Assembly: GCF_900109705.1 (NCBI RefSeq) | Contig: NZ_FOAI01000002.1 | Span: 348,362-412,361 of the forward strand | Source: Roseivivax marinus | GTDB lineage: Bacteria > Pseudomonadota > Alphaproteobacteria > Rhodobacterales > Rhodobacteraceae | Direction: 5' to 3' | Length of the DNA: 64,000 nt | Part shown: piece after piece, positions 8,241 through 19,109 of the stretch | How positions within the stretch are numbered: the first letter of the stretch is position 1 | Layout: each line of letters opens with the position of its first letter | Translations under genes and position numbers: made by a program | The notes under the pieces: model-generated | Told to the model about the DNA's origin: nothing | Database searches by the model: none | The model's input: only the letters and a program-made list of their open reading frames with translations

Positions 8241-9188
8241 ATGGGCGATGACGCGATCCGCATCGAAGGACTGAAGAAAACCTACGGCGGCGGAGGTGGA
8301 CAGCCCCCGAAAGAGGCGCTGCGCGGCATCGATCTCACCGTTCCGCGCGGCTCGGTATTCGGGCTTCTCGGTCCCAACGGCGCCGGCAAGTCGACGCTCA
8401 TCAACATCCTGGCGGGCCTCGTCGTGAAGACCGCGGGCAACGTCGAGATCTGGGGCTGGGACCAGGACGTGAACCCGCGCCAGTCGCGCGCCTCGATCGG
8501 CGTCATGCCGCAGGAGCTGAACCTCGACCCGTTCTTTACCCCGCGCGGCGCGCTCGAGGTGCAGGCAGGCCTTTACGGCGTGCCAAAATCGCAGCGTCGC
8601 TCGGACGAGATCCTCCGCATGGTCGGCCTGCAGGACAAGGCCGAGGCTTATGCGCGCACGCTCTCGGGCGGCATGAGGCGGCGCCTGCTGCTGGCCAAGG
8701 CGCTGGTGCATCATCCGCACATCCTCGTTCTGGACGAGCCCACGGCGGGCGTGGACATCGAGCTGCGCCAGATGCTCTGGCAGAACGTACGCCGCCTGAA
8801 CGAAGAGCGCGGCATGACCGTGATCCTCACCACGCACTACCTCGAGGAAGCCGAGGAGATGTGCGACGAGATCGCCATCATCGCCGACGGCGCGCTGGTG
8901 GCGCGGGACCGCACGACCAACCTTCTCGGCCAGATCGACGCGCGCACCATGGTCATCCAGCCCGAGGAAGAGACCGGCCACGTGCCCGAGGGCGTCGGCC
9001 TCGAGGTGGAGCGCCGTCGGGACGGCACGTTGGCGGTGACCTATCACGCCAACAAGACCTCGCCCGAAGAGGTTCTCGATGCGGTGCGCGCCGCGGGCAT
9101 CCGCATCGCCGATGTCCGGACCGAGCAGGCCGACCTCGAGGACGTGTTCCTGTCGCTGACCCGCGGGGCGCATTCCCCGGCAGCCTGA
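8241..9188 (+). CDS. ABC transporter ATP-binding protein (multidrug/CcmA-type)
   Basis: A 315-residue ATPase with Walker A GPNGAGKST, signature LSGGMRRR, Walker B HILVLDEPTAG and the switch His in ILTTHYLEEAEEM. A C-terminal extension of about 80 residues ends in DLEDVFLSLTRG, as in NodI/DrrA-type exporters. The ATG at 8241 is preferred because AGGAG lies about 10 bases upstream; the ATG at 8208 has no such signal. No permease gene is adjacent, so the partner must lie elsewhere or the protein acts alone. Confidence 0.88.
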   Translation: MGDDAIRIEGLKKTYGGGGGQPPKEALRGIDLTVPRGSVFGLLGPNGAGKSTLINILAGLVVKTAGNVEIWGWDQDVNPRQSRASIGVMPQELNLDPFFTPRGALEVQAGLYGVPKSQRRSDEILRMVGLQDKAEAYARTLSGGMRRRLLLAKALVHHPHILVLDEPTAGVDIELRQMLWQNVRRLNEERGMTVILTTHYLEEAEEMCDEIAIIADGALVARDRTTNLLGQIDARTMVIQPEEETGHVPEGVGLEVERRRDGTLAVTYHANKTSPEEVLDAVRAAGIRIADVRTEQADLEDVFLSLTRGAHSPAA

Positions 9189-9299
9189 TCCGCCGGGGCG
9201 GTCGGGGCACACGCGGCGCGGCGATTCCGTGGACGGTCATGGTCAAATCGGGCAGCGTGCGTCACAAAGGCTTCTCAAAGACGTCATCGGGGAAGGTGC

Positions 9300-10316
9300 A
9301 TGGCGACGATACTCGTGACCGGGTCGGCCGGGTTCATCGGATATCACGTGGCGCGGCGGCTGCTGGACGCGGGGCACCGCGTGGTCGGCCTCGACGCGAT
9401 GACGGACTATTACGATGTCGCGTTGAAAGAGGCGCGGCACGCGCGTCTTGCCCCGGACGAGGGTTTCAGTGCCGAGATTGGCCGCGTCGAGGACCCTGGC
9501 CGGCTCGCCGCGCTGTTCGAGCGCGACCGATACGACGCGGTCGTGCACCTCGCCGCGCAGGCCGGCGTGCGCGCCTCGATCGAGACGCCGCGCCCCTATC
9601 TCGAAAGCAATGTCGTCGGCACCTTCGAATTGCTCGAGGCGGCCCGTGCCCATCCTCCGCGGCACATGCTCATGGCGTCGACCTCTTCGGCCTACGGCGC
9701 CAACACCCGGATGCCGTATGTCGAGACGGATCGCGCAGATCACCAGATGTCGTTCTACGCCGCCACCAAGAAGGCGACCGAGGCGATGGCGCATTCCTAT
9801 GCCCACATCTACGGCCTGCCGATCACCATGTTCCGCTTCTTCACGGTCTACGGTCCGTGGGGGCGCCCGGACATGGCGCTGTTCCTGTTCACGCGCGCGA
9901 TCCTCGCGGGCGAGCCCATCGACGTCTACAATCACGGCAACATGCGCCGGGATTTCACCTATATCGACGACCTCGTCGAGGCGCTGTTCCGGCTGCTCGA
10001 CGCGGTGCCCGAGCGCCCCGCGGACGGAGCCCCGCCCGAGGGCGACAGCCTCTCGCCGATGGCGCCCTACCGGCTGGTCAACATCGGAAACGCCGCCCCG
10101 GTGGACCTCGGCGATTTCATCGCAGCGGTCGAGCGCGCGACCGGGCGTCCGGCCGAAAAGAACTTCATGCCGATGCAGCAGGGCGACGTGCCCGCGACAT
10201 GGGCCGACACGGCGTTGCTGGAACGCCTGACCGGGTTCCGTCCCGGCACGCCGGTGGAAGAAGGCGTCGCTGCCTTCGTGGACTGGTATCGCACCTTCTA
10301 CGCCGAAAAAGGCTGA
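9300..10316 (+). CDS. NAD-dependent epimerase, UDP-glucuronate 4-epimerase-like
   Basis: A 338-residue extended SDR. The NAD-binding motif TGSAGFIG is at residues 7-14, with the catalytic pieces STSSAYG and YAATKK (YxxxK). The stretch VYGPWGRPDMALFLF and RDFTYIDDLVEAL are characteristic of bacterial UDP-glucuronate 4-epimerases, which make UDP-galacturonate for surface polysaccharides. GGAAGG precedes the ATG at 9300. The Kdo genes and the glycosyltransferase nearby fit a cell-envelope role. Substrate is inferred from family likeness. Confidence 0.85.
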   Translation: MATILVTGSAGFIGYHVARRLLDAGHRVVGLDAMTDYYDVALKEARHARLAPDEGFSAEIGRVEDPGRLAALFERDRYDAVVHLAAQAGVRASIETPRPYLESNVVGTFELLEAARAHPPRHMLMASTSSAYGANTRMPYVETDRADHQMSFYAATKKATEAMAHSYAHIYGLPITMFRFFTVYGPWGRPDMALFLFTRAILAGEPIDVYNHGNMRRDFTYIDDLVEALFRLLDAVPERPADGAPPEGDSLSPMAPYRLVNIGNAAPVDLGDFIAAVERATGRPAEKNFMPMQQGDVPATWADTALLERLTGFRPGTPVEEGVAAFVDWYRTFYAEKG

Positions 10317-10486
10317 CCGCCGGGCGCTCCGCTGTAGCGTGCAGAGCCAAAGAGCCACGCCCGGCGCGGAGGTGAAGGTCGAAGACCGACGCGCATCGCC
10401 GGGTGGCCTCTCAGCCCCGAACCTCGGTCACTCTGGCCGCGTCGGCCCGAGGGTGCCGACCCCAGGTCCGACGAGGCGCCCGCCGT

Positions 10487-11341
10487 CTAACCCGCGCTTT
10501 GCTCCGCCAGACCCTTCCGGAGCGCGTCGAACGCACGCAGCTCCTCGACCAGCGCGCCCAAGCGGTCCACCGGGATCATGTTGGGGCCGTCCGAGGGCGC
10601 GTTGTCCGGGTCCTCGTGCGTCTCGATAAAGAGCGCCGAGACCCCCACCGCGCACGCCGCGCGGGCCAGCACCGGGGCGAATTCGCGCTGGCCGCCCGAG
10701 GTCAGGCCCTGCCCGCCCGGCTGCTGCACGGAATGCGTGGCGTCGAACACCACCGGCCAGCCCGTGCGCTCCATCACCGGCAGTCCGCGGAAATCAGAAA
10801 CCAGCGCGTTGTAGCCGAAGCTCGTTCCGCGCTCGCAGAGCATGATGCGTTCGTTGCCGGTGGAGGCGATCTTGCCCGCGACATTCTCCATGTCCCACGG
10901 CGCGAGGAACTGGCCCTTCTTGACGTTGATCGCCGCGCCGGTCTCGCCGGCGGCGAGCAGCAGGTCCGTCTGGCGGCAGAGGAAAGCCGGGATCTGCAAC
11001 ACGTCGCAGACCTCGGCGGCCTTGGCGCAGTGCCAGGGCTCGTGCACGTCGGTCAGGACCGGCACGCCGAACTCCTCGCGGATGCGGCCGAGGATCTCGA
11101 GACCCGCGTCCATGCCGAGGCCCCGGGCGGTCCCGATCGAGGATCGGTTGGCCTTGTCGTAGCTGGCCTTGAAGATGAACGCGGTCCCCGACGCGGCGCA
11201 GGCCTCGGAAATGCGCTCGGCCATCATCCGGGCGTGATCGAGGCTTTCGAGCTGGCACGGTCCGGTGATGAGCGCGAAGGGCGCCTGCCCTCCGATCTCG
11301 ATGTCGCCCACTGTGACGGTGCGGCTGGCGATCGGGTCCAT
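10487..11341 (-). CDS. kdsA: Kdo-8-phosphate synthase
   Basis: A 284-residue class I-type aldolase that condenses phosphoenolpyruvate with arabinose 5-phosphate to give Kdo 8-phosphate for lipid A-core synthesis. Recognised from [12 protein letters not shown] at the start, [47 protein letters not shown] and [13 protein letters not shown]. It is the last gene of kdsD-kdsB-kdsA, starting one base after the kdsB stop. The 170-bp region downstream, up to the epimerase stop, holds no gene I can see. Confidence 0.95.
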   Translation of the reverse strand: MDPIASRTVTVGDIEIGGQAPFALITGPCQLESLDHARMMAERISEACAASGTAFIFKASYDKANRSSIGTARGLGMDAGLEILGRIREEFGVPVLTDVHEPWHCAKAAEVCDVLQIPAFLCRQTDLLLAAGETGAAINVKKGQFLAPWDMENVAGKIASTGNERIMLCERGTSFGYNALVSDFRGLPVMERTGWPVVFDATHSVQQPGGQGLTSGGQREFAPVLARAACAVGVSALFIETHEDPDNAPSDGPNMIPVDRLGALVEELRAFDALRKGLAEQSAG

Positions 11342-11342
11342 C

Positions 11343-12131
11343 TCAGAGCTCCTTCAGGGCGGCTTCGATGCGGGGAATGTCCTCGGGATTGTTCAACTCC
11401 CAGAACAGGCGGCCGCGGGCGTCCACCTCGACGCAGGCGACGGCGGCGCCGTTCTCGAGGAATCGCAGCTGCTCGAGCCCCTCCACGGTCTCGATCGTGC
11501 CCTGCGCCCAGTCGATGTAGCGCGCCAGCGCCGCGGGCCGGTAGGCGTAGACACCGACGTGGTGAAAAACGGGGATCGGGTCAGGCACGGCGCCGGGCGC
11601 GATGTAGGGCACGACCTCCTTGGAGAAGTAGAGCGCGCGCCTCCCTTCCCCGAACACCGCCGTGGTTCCACCGACGCGGCCCGCACGGCGGTCCTCGACG
11701 AAATGGCCGTAGGTCGTGGGATCGCAGCGCAGCACCGGGGTCGCGACCTCGGCGCCGGAGTCGGCCTCCATCGCCTCGATCAGCTCCGACAGGAACCACG
11801 GCGGGGTCAGCGGCGCGTCGCCCTGCAGGTTGACCACGAGGTCGGTCTCGATGCCGGCGCGGGCCAGCGCATCGGCGCAGCGCTCGGTCCCGTTGCGACA
11901 GGTTTCCGAGGTCATGATGACCTCCGCGCCGAAGTCGCGGGCGTGCTCGGCGATGCGGTCGTCGTCGGTGGCCACGGCGACCCGGGCCGCGCCGGGCACC
12001 GCCATCGCGGCGTCCCAGGTCATGCGGATCAGGCTGCGGCGGCTGCCGTCGGGCAGGGTCAGCTCGGCCAGCGGCTTGCCCGGATAGCGCTGCGAGGCGT
12101 AGCGGGCGGGGATCAGGATGGTGACGTGCAT
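11343..12131 (-). CDS. kdsB: CMP-Kdo synthetase (3-deoxy-manno-octulosonate cytidylyltransferase)
   Basis: 262 residues that activate Kdo with CTP for transfer to lipid A. The start [20 protein letters not shown] is the family nucleotide-binding signature. [11 protein letters not shown] and HHVGVYAYR are also typical. The ATG directly abuts the stop of kdsD (no gap), and the stop lies one base from the kdsA start, so the three genes form one tightly packed operon. Confidence 0.93.
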   Translation of the reverse strand: MHVTILIPARYASQRYPGKPLAELTLPDGSRRSLIRMTWDAAMAVPGAARVAVATDDDRIAEHARDFGAEVIMTSETCRNGTERCADALARAGIETDLVVNLQGDAPLTPPWFLSELIEAMEADSGAEVATPVLRCDPTTYGHFVEDRRAGRVGGTTAVFGEGRRALYFSKEVVPYIAPGAVPDPIPVFHHVGVYAYRPAALARYIDWAQGTIETVEGLEQLRFLENGAAVACVEVDARGRLFWELNNPEDIPRIEAALKEL

Positions 12132-13109
12132 TCAGGCGACTCCGGCGCGCAGGCAATCGTGGATGTGCAGGACGCCCTCGGGGTGGCCGCTGTCGTCGAC
12201 CACCAGAAGGACCGAGATCTTGCGTTCGTTCAGCAGCGCCAGCGCGCTGGCCGCCAGCGTGTCGGGCGTGATCGTCACCGGCGAGCGCGTCGCGATCTGC
12301 CCGGCGGTCCTCTGGCTCAGGTTTTCGACGTGGCGCCGCAGGTCACCATCCGAGACCACGCCGAAGAGGCGCCCGTCCTCGGCCACCACGGCGGCGATGC
12401 CGAATCCCTTGGCCGACATCACCAGCATGGTCTCGGTCATCGGTGTGTCGGGGTCCACCAGCGGCAGTGCCTCGGGCCCGTGCATCAGGTCCGAGACCCG
12501 CATCATCTGCGCCCCAAGCTTGCCGCCGGGGTGGAAGTCGCGGAAATGCCGCGCGTCGAAGCCTCGCGCCTCCATAAGGGCGACGGCCAGCGCGTCGCCG
12601 AGGCCCAGCATCATGGTCGTGGACGTGGTGGGCGCCATGCCGATCGGGCAGGCCTCAGGGCTTTTCGGCAGGGTCAGCCGCAAGGTCGCCGCGCGCATGA
12701 GCGTGGAGTCGGGGTTGGACGACAGCCCCACCACCGGGATGCCGAAGCGCGCGCAGTAGGCGATGACGTCGGACAGCTCGGCCGTCTCTCCCGAGTTCGA
12801 GATCAGCAGGCAGACGTCGCCGCGCGCGATCATGCCAAGGTCGCCGTGGCTCGCCTCGGCGGCGTGGACGAAATACGAGGGCGTGCCGGTCGAGGCGAGC
12901 GTAGCCGAGATCTTGCGGCCCACGTGGCCCGACTTCCCGATGCCCGACACGATCACGCGGCCGGTCGCGGACAGCGTCATCTCGACGGTGGCGGCGAAGT
13001 CCTCGGGGAGGCGCGCGGCAAGCGTGGTCAGGCCCGCGGCCTCGGTCTCGAGCACGCGGCGGGCATGTGCGACGGCCTCTGCCGGGGCGGACCGTGCGGC
13101 GTCGTCCAT
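12132..13109 (-). CDS. kdsD: Arabinose-5-phosphate isomerase (KpsF/GutQ type)
   Basis: A 325-residue enzyme that converts ribulose 5-phosphate to arabinose 5-phosphate, the first committed step to Kdo. An SIS domain (about residues 30-180, with VIVSGIGKSGHVGRKISATLASTGTPS) is followed by two CBS domains. I chose the ATG at 13109 because GGAAGGAGG lies 7 bases upstream; in-frame ATGs at 13127 and 13160 are less well placed. kdsC, the phosphatase that completes the pathway, is not in the window. Confidence 0.92.
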   Translation of the reverse strand: MDDAARSAPAEAVAHARRVLETEAAGLTTLAARLPEDFAATVEMTLSATGRVIVSGIGKSGHVGRKISATLASTGTPSYFVHAAEASHGDLGMIARGDVCLLISNSGETAELSDVIAYCARFGIPVVGLSSNPDSTLMRAATLRLTLPKSPEACPIGMAPTTSTTMMLGLGDALAVALMEARGFDARHFRDFHPGGKLGAQMMRVSDLMHGPEALPLVDPDTPMTETMLVMSAKGFGIAAVVAEDGRLFGVVSDGDLRRHVENLSQRTAGQIATRSPVTITPDTLAASALALLNERKISVLLVVDDSGHPEGVLHIHDCLRAGVA

Positions 13110-13214
13110 GATCGGGCCTCCTTCCATGATGCGGCCCGGGCGCGCGGCGGCCGGACGCATGCGATGCGTCCGATTACCAGCGCCCGCGCCCGGGCAAAAG
13201 GGCGGCGCCGGTGC

Positions 13215-13583
13215 TCAGGCCTTCTGAAGCATCCGGCCCAGCGGGCGACCGGCGAGGATGTGCACGTGCAGATGCGGCACTTCCTGCACACCGGTCTTGC
13301 CGGCATTCGAGATCAGGCGGAAGCCGTCCTCTTCCAGCCCCTCGGCGCGCGCGATCTCTCCGACGAGGCGGACATAGTCCACGATCTCGGCGTCGGAGGC
13401 TTCCTGCGCGAAGTGATCGAAGGTGACGTAGGACCCTTTCGGGATCACCAGCACGTGGACCGGCGCCTGGGGCTGGATGTCGCGGAAGGCGAGGCTGTGC
13501 TCGGTCTCCTTGACGGTGTCGTTGGGGATCTCGCCGCGCAGGATCTTGGCGAAGATGTTGTCGGAATCGTAGTCGTGGGCCAT
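13215..13583 (-). CDS. HIT family nucleotide-binding protein (HinT-like)
   Basis: 122 residues with the histidine triad in VPHLHVHILAGRPLG near the C-terminus. NIFAKILRGEIPNDTV at the start is typical of HinT/PKCI-like purine nucleoside phosphoramidases. Start at the ATG at 13583; the frame upstream of it overlaps the end of the neighbouring glycosyltransferase gene and looks non-coding. The spacing of 22 bp from that gene suggests joint transcription. Confidence 0.9.
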   Translation of the reverse strand: MAHDYDSDNIFAKILRGEIPNDTVKETEHSLAFRDIQPQAPVHVLVIPKGSYVTFDHFAQEASDAEIVDYVRLVGEIARAEGLEEDGFRLISNAGKTGVQEVPHLHVHILAGRPLGRMLQKA

Positions 13584-13605
13584 GGGGTCCTCCGTCGCGG
13601 CGTGC

Positions 13606-15183
13606 TCAGTCGGCGAACAGGTAGTCCGTGTCCGCGATTTCCTTCGCCTTGTCATGGGCCACCCCGAGAAAGCGCGCAAGCGGGTCGGCATTGGCTTCGG
13701 GGCTGTCCGACTCTCGCATGGTCAGCAGGTTGTCGAACTCCGCGTCACGGATGCGGTCGCTTTCGTGCAGCATGTCGTTGCGGATCGTGGGCAGCAGGCG
13801 GTTCAGTGTCTCCTGCGGGGTGCGGTCGCCGGCAAGGCCCACGCGCATGGCATGGCCGACAAGGTAGCTGTCCGAGAACTGGCACTGCACTTCGAGGACC
13901 CTCGTCGTGGCGCGGTCGCGGCAGAAATCCTCGAGCAGGTCGAGGTTCGAGGGGTCCATGCACACGATCAGGCGGTCGCTCTCGAAGTAGTCGAACAGCA
14001 TCCGCATCAGCGCGCGGCGGTGACGATGGCGCTTGGCCATGGTCGACTGGATGCCGCCGAGGTCCGGCAGCGGGGTGGTGTCCTCGTTGAAGAGATACTC
14101 GATGCAGGGCACGTTGGTGACCTGCCGGATCCGCTCCAGCAGGCGCTTGGCCACGTGCCACTTCTTGCACACGACGATCAGAAGTTCCCGCTCGCGGCCG
14201 AGCGTGCTTTCGGTTTCCCAGAAGCGCGGGGCGAAGCGGCGTCCGATCCGCCCCTTCTGGGTGAGGAACTTGAACAGCGACCGGCCCTCGTCCGAAATCT
14301 GGAACCGCGCCCCCTCGGAGGCGTAGAGCACGCCAAGCCGTCGCTTGAGGTCGCTGGCCTCGGGACTGATCTTGCGCGCGAACAGCGCGTCCTGGCTGAG
14401 CAGCAGGTCGTAGTGGTCGTTGTAGAACACGACCGGCATTCCGTAGTCGGTGAACATCAAGAATGTCAGCGTGCGGCTGTCGATCTCGGTCTCGGGCACG
14501 AGGTGACGCACCACCGTCTGGAAGAACGTCTCGTCGGGGATCCAGGTGGTCGCGAAAAACCGCATGACATCGCGGCGGGTGCGGGTGAACTCGAGCACCG
14601 CCTCGACCGTGCGGCGGCGCAGGCACCACCACTGGCTGCCGATCATGATCTCGAGGTCCTCGGGGATCGGCCGGGTCAGGCCCAGACGCTTCTGCACTTC
14701 GAACATGGTGTAGAAGGCGCGTTTCTGGGTGCGCTCGTTGAACCAATGTCGGTAGATCAGCCGCTCTTCCTTCCAGCCGGTCTTGATCCAGTCGGAATGG
14801 AAGTAGTCGAAGCTCTCGATGTAATCGACCTCGCGCCGGTCGAGGAAGTCGTGGGCGTATTCCGCCGACTTGATCGCCATGCAATCGCCCGAGAGCATGT
14901 AGAAATGCGTGGCGCGGGGGAAGGCGTCGACCGCCGCCTCCACGGCAAGGAGCGTGGCGCGCACGAGGCTCCATTCTCCCCAGCCGCATTTGATGCGCTT
15001 GCGGGCGAAGGCGACGTTGGGATTGTCCGCCAGCGCGGCACGAATGGCCTGGTAGGCGTGGGCGGGCGCGCGCGCGTCGAAATGGATCGCGATATAGTCA
15101 CCGACCGCCGTCAGGCTTTGGGCCTGCTTGACGATGGCGTCGGGATCCTTGTGGCACAGGAGGATGAAGGCGATCTTTGCCAT
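13606..15183 (-). CDS. GT14 'Branch' family glycosyltransferase with DUF5928-like C-terminus
   Basis: A 525-residue protein. The N-terminal half (about 1-270) matches the Core-2/I-branching (GT14) family: MAKIAFILLCHKDPDAI, HFYMLSGDCMAI and a late IGSQWWCLRRRTVEAVLEF with WIPDETFFQTVV, the segment carrying the predicted catalytic acid. The C-terminal half is a domain seen in Rhodobacteraceae homologues (I believe DUF5928), ending in EIADTDYLFAD. It probably adds a sugar to a surface glycan. It has no transmembrane segment. It is divergent from the sulfotransferase gene at 15341, which may modify the same glycan. Confidence 0.8.
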   Translation of the reverse strand: MAKIAFILLCHKDPDAIVKQAQSLTAVGDYIAIHFDARAPAHAYQAIRAALADNPNVAFARKRIKCGWGEWSLVRATLLAVEAAVDAFPRATHFYMLSGDCMAIKSAEYAHDFLDRREVDYIESFDYFHSDWIKTGWKEERLIYRHWFNERTQKRAFYTMFEVQKRLGLTRPIPEDLEIMIGSQWWCLRRRTVEAVLEFTRTRRDVMRFFATTWIPDETFFQTVVRHLVPETEIDSRTLTFLMFTDYGMPVVFYNDHYDLLLSQDALFARKISPEASDLKRRLGVLYASEGARFQISDEGRSLFKFLTQKGRIGRRFAPRFWETESTLGRERELLIVVCKKWHVAKRLLERIRQVTNVPCIEYLFNEDTTPLPDLGGIQSTMAKRHRHRRALMRMLFDYFESDRLIVCMDPSNLDLLEDFCRDRATTRVLEVQCQFSDSYLVGHAMRVGLAGDRTPQETLNRLLPTIRNDMLHESDRIRDAEFDNLLTMRESDSPEANADPLARFLGVAHDKAKEIADTDYLFAD

Positions 15184-15340
15184 GCCCGCGGTAACTGCTG
15201 CCCTCTTTTCGCGTGTTTCCTAGCGTTGATAAGGATAAAGGCAGGTTGAATGAATACGCTTCATTTTCTTTTTTGAGGCATGCGAGGCCGGCGGCACAGG
15301 CCGGCCCGCGACGGACAGGCAAGGGCAGAGGACGGCAGGC

Positions 15341-16159
15341 ATGGGGTTTCCGGGCACCTGGATGACCGAGAGCGAGAGCATGGTGTATCGGGTCGTGCCG
15401 AAATGCGCCTGTTCGACCATCGGACAGATCATGTTCTATTCGGATCACGGGCGGTTCTTCGACGGCGACATCCACGATGCAACCGAAGGCCTGCACAAGT
15501 GGGCGCTGGAGAACAGCCAGCCGGCCATCCGCGCGAACGTGAAGACGCGTTCGTCCCACACCTTCACCTGCGTGCGGAATCCCTACACGCGAATCCTGTC
15601 GTCTTTCTTCGACAAGATCTGCGGCATCCAGCGCAACGGCAAGCGCTACCGCGGAAATCTCGTGCCGCTGCTGATCCAGAAATACGGGATCGAGGTGGGC
15701 GGTGACGACGGCAAGGACGAGTTCGACCAAATCAAGTCGTTCCGCCGGTTCCTGCTGTTCGCCCGCGACACCATCCGCTGGCGCCGCCCGATGGAGCCCG
15801 ACATCCACTGGTCGGCCATGTCTGGTCACGTCTCGACCTTCATCGTCAATGGCGGGCGCTACGACCACATCTTCTGGACCGAGGCGTTCAACGACGGGAT
15901 GCAGAAGGTGCTCGACGCCGCGCCGACGCAGCACACGGTCGATCTTGCCGCGATCCCCCGCTTCAACGAAAGCGAAGGGCACGGCCCCAAGCGCGCGCAC
16001 CCGGTCGAGGACTATTTCGACGACCTTTCGATGCACCTCGTGAAAGAAATCTACTGGCGCGATTTCGAGCTCTTCAAATACGACTTCGACGATCCCTCGA
16101 ACAAGATGCCGGTGGGCGAGATCGACCTGGACGAGGTGCACGCCAAGCTCGGCGACTGA
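15341..16159 (+). CDS. Sulfotransferase family protein
   Basis: 272 residues. The PAPS 5'-phosphosulfate loop is recognisable as VPKCACSTIGQIM (about residues 19-31), and the 3'-phosphate-binding RNPYTRILSSFFDK at about residues 80-93. These place it in the Sulfotransfer_2-like group that sulfates carbohydrates. The acceptor is not known. It is divergently placed from the GT14 glycosyltransferase, 157 bp apart. That gap contains a weak AATGAA/TTCATT hairpin followed by a T-rich stretch at about 15,250-15,276. Confidence 0.8.
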   Translation: MGFPGTWMTESESMVYRVVPKCACSTIGQIMFYSDHGRFFDGDIHDATEGLHKWALENSQPAIRANVKTRSSHTFTCVRNPYTRILSSFFDKICGIQRNGKRYRGNLVPLLIQKYGIEVGGDDGKDEFDQIKSFRRFLLFARDTIRWRRPMEPDIHWSAMSGHVSTFIVNGGRYDHIFWTEAFNDGMQKVLDAAPTQHTVDLAAIPRFNESEGHGPKRAHPVEDYFDDLSMHLVKEIYWRDFELFKYDFDDPSNKMPVGEIDLDEVHAKLGD

Positions 16160-16235
16160 GGGCCGCGACGCCGCGCGCACTGGCCTCGGGCTGCCGTTGC
16201 GTTATCTTCGAGCTATCGCGCCCCGGAGGTTTGCC

Positions 16236-16562
16236 ATGCGCCGCACCGCCCGCCCGCCCCTCGTGTCCTTCTACATCCGCAATTGCCTTGTCGGCTTCGC
16301 GCTTGCGGCGGTCTTCGTGGCTGCGCTCGTCTGGCTCGATGTCGTGGGGCTGGGGCGGTTGGTGACCGGCTCGCCCGACGGGCCGCTTGCGGTGTTCCTT
16401 CTTTGGTTCTTCAACGGCATCGTCTTCTCGGGCGCCCAGACGAGCGTGCGACTCCTGCTGATGGCGGAGGCGCCCGGTCGGTCCGGGCCGTCCGGCGGTC
16501 ACCCGCAGTTGCAAGCGCTGCCTGTCCGGGCAGAGGCTCCACGCCCCGGCCGGCCCCTCTGA
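16236..16562 (+). CDS. Small membrane protein, unidentified
   Basis: A 108-residue product starting at the ATG at 16236, with CGGAGGT 6 bases upstream. An in-frame ATG at 16197 lacks such a site. Two hydrophobic segments are visible, about residues 12-33 and 48-70, followed by a proline- and glycine-rich tail that looks disordered. I do not recognise the family. It follows the sulfotransferase by 76 bp on the same strand and converges on the DUF1285 gene. Confidence 0.6.
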   Translation: MRRTARPPLVSFYIRNCLVGFALAAVFVAALVWLDVVGLGRLVTGSPDGPLAVFLLWFFNGIVFSGAQTSVRLLLMAEAPGRSGPSGGHPQLQALPVRAEAPRPGRPL

Positions 16563-16570
16563 CGGTCGTG

Positions 16571-17161
16571 TCAGTCGGGCATCTCGTCGGCCGGGATCAT
16601 CGCGAAGAACGCGCCGTCCGACCATACGCCGAACCAGTCGGAGCCTTCGCGCTCCGCGACCTCGCCCACCTCGGCAAGACGGTAGAACGTCTTGCGGTCG
16701 ATCAGCGCCTCGAGACCGCCGCGCACGTGGACGTAAGGCGACGGCTCGCCGGTTTCGGGGTCGCGCGTCACCCGGATGGCATGATCCGGCCCCGCAACGA
16801 CACGGTCGCCGACGTGGGTGGTGAAGGTCAGGGCCTGTCCGTCGCCCGCGCCCTCTATCTCCACGTCGGTGGCGACGAAGGGCGCATCCTCGACCTGGAT
16901 CCGCCATTTCTCGACCGGAGTGACGAGAAAATAGGCGTCCCCCTCGCGCTTGAGGATCGACGAGAACAGTTTGACCAATCCCGCGCGCCGGATCGGGCCG
17001 CCTTCGTGGTACCATGTGCCATCACGCGCGATGCGGATGTCCATCGTGCCCGACAGGTCGGGGGTCCACTTGTCGACCGGCGGCAGCCCCTTGCCGGCAT
17101 GCGCGCGCACCGAGGCGGCGATGCCGTCGGGCGAGGGCGTCACGGAATTTTGTGAACTCAT
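16571..17161 (-). CDS. DUF1285 family protein
   Basis: 196 residues. WYHEGGPIRRAGLVKLFSSIL followed by YFLVTPVEKWRIQVEDAPF is diagnostic of DUF1285, a conserved proteobacterial family of unknown function. The start could be the ATG at 17161 or the one at 17173; neither has a strong ribosome site. It is divergent from moxR across about 65 bp, so the promoters of both lie there. Confidence 0.78.
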   Translation of the reverse strand: MSSQNSVTPSPDGIAASVRAHAGKGLPPVDKWTPDLSGTMDIRIARDGTWYHEGGPIRRAGLVKLFSSILKREGDAYFLVTPVEKWRIQVEDAPFVATDVEIEGAGDGQALTFTTHVGDRVVAGPDHAIRVTRDPETGEPSPYVHVRGGLEALIDRKTFYRLAEVGEVAEREGSDWFGVWSDGAFFAMIPADEMPD

Positions 17162-17226
17162 TGCTTTTGCCATCCCGGAGCAGAACGATACCATCGCATT
17201 GATCTAATCGCACAGGGAGCGTTGTC

Positions 17227-18230
<1,004 letters not shown>

Positions 18231-18234
<4 letters not shown>

Positions 18235-19109
18235 GCGCACCCCTCGCCCTTCGACACCGCGCCGAGGAAGAAGCCAGCCCGCTTCCCGACCTCCTGGCCC
18301 GTGCCGACAAGCTTGCCGGCACGGTGCTGCTCGGCGACCACGGCCGGCGCCGGGCGGGGATCGGCGACGACTTCTGGCAGTACCGGGCGATGGGTCCGGG
18401 CGACAGCTACCGCTCGATCGACTGGCGCCGTTCCGCGAGGGGCGACGCCAATTTCGTCAAGGACCGCGAGTGGAAGATCGCCCAGAGCGTCCTGATGTGG
18501 GTCGACCAGGCGGCCTCCATGCGGTTCACCTCCGACGACCGCCGGCTTCCCCGCAAGGCGGACCGCGCGCGGGTCGTGGCGCTGGCCGCGACGATCCTGC
18601 TGATCCGCGGCGGCGAGCGCGTGGGCCTGACCGGCTGGACACTGCCGCCGCGTGGCGGCAACCCGCAAATCCTGCGGCTCGCCGAAGCGTTCTCGACCGA
18701 CACTCCCGACGAGTATTCCGCCCCCGAAGCACGCGGGATGCTGCCTCATGCCCGCGCGCTTTTCGTGTCGGATTTCCTCGGCGACATCGACCCGATCGAG
18801 GCGGCGCTGACCAAGGCCGCAGATCGCGGTGTGCGCGGCGTGCTGTTGCAGGTGCTCGACCCGGCGGAGGAGGCATTTCCCTACGAGGGGCGGACAATAT
18901 TCCGGTCCATGGGCGGCGGCATGGCGCACGAGACACTCAAGGCGTCCGAACTGCGCGCGCGCTACCTCGACAGGCTCGCAAAGCGGAAGGACCGGCTCGA
19001 CCGGCTGTGCCGCCTGACGGGTTGGCAATACGACTGCCACCACACCGATGACAGCGCGCAGGCTGCCCTTCTGTGGGTCTGGCGCGCGATGGACGGAGGC
19101 AAGGCATGA
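18231..19109 (+). CDS. DUF58 domain protein, MoxR partner
   Basis: 292 residues starting with GTG inside the stop of moxR. It contains the DUF58 core YRAMGPGDSYRSIDWRRSARGD, where the conserved D-W-x-x-x-A-R pattern is plain, and a vWA-like fold around MWVDQAASMRF. There is no signal peptide and no clear membrane segment, so it is probably cytoplasmic. Role with MoxR is known only by association in the family. Confidence 0.9.
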
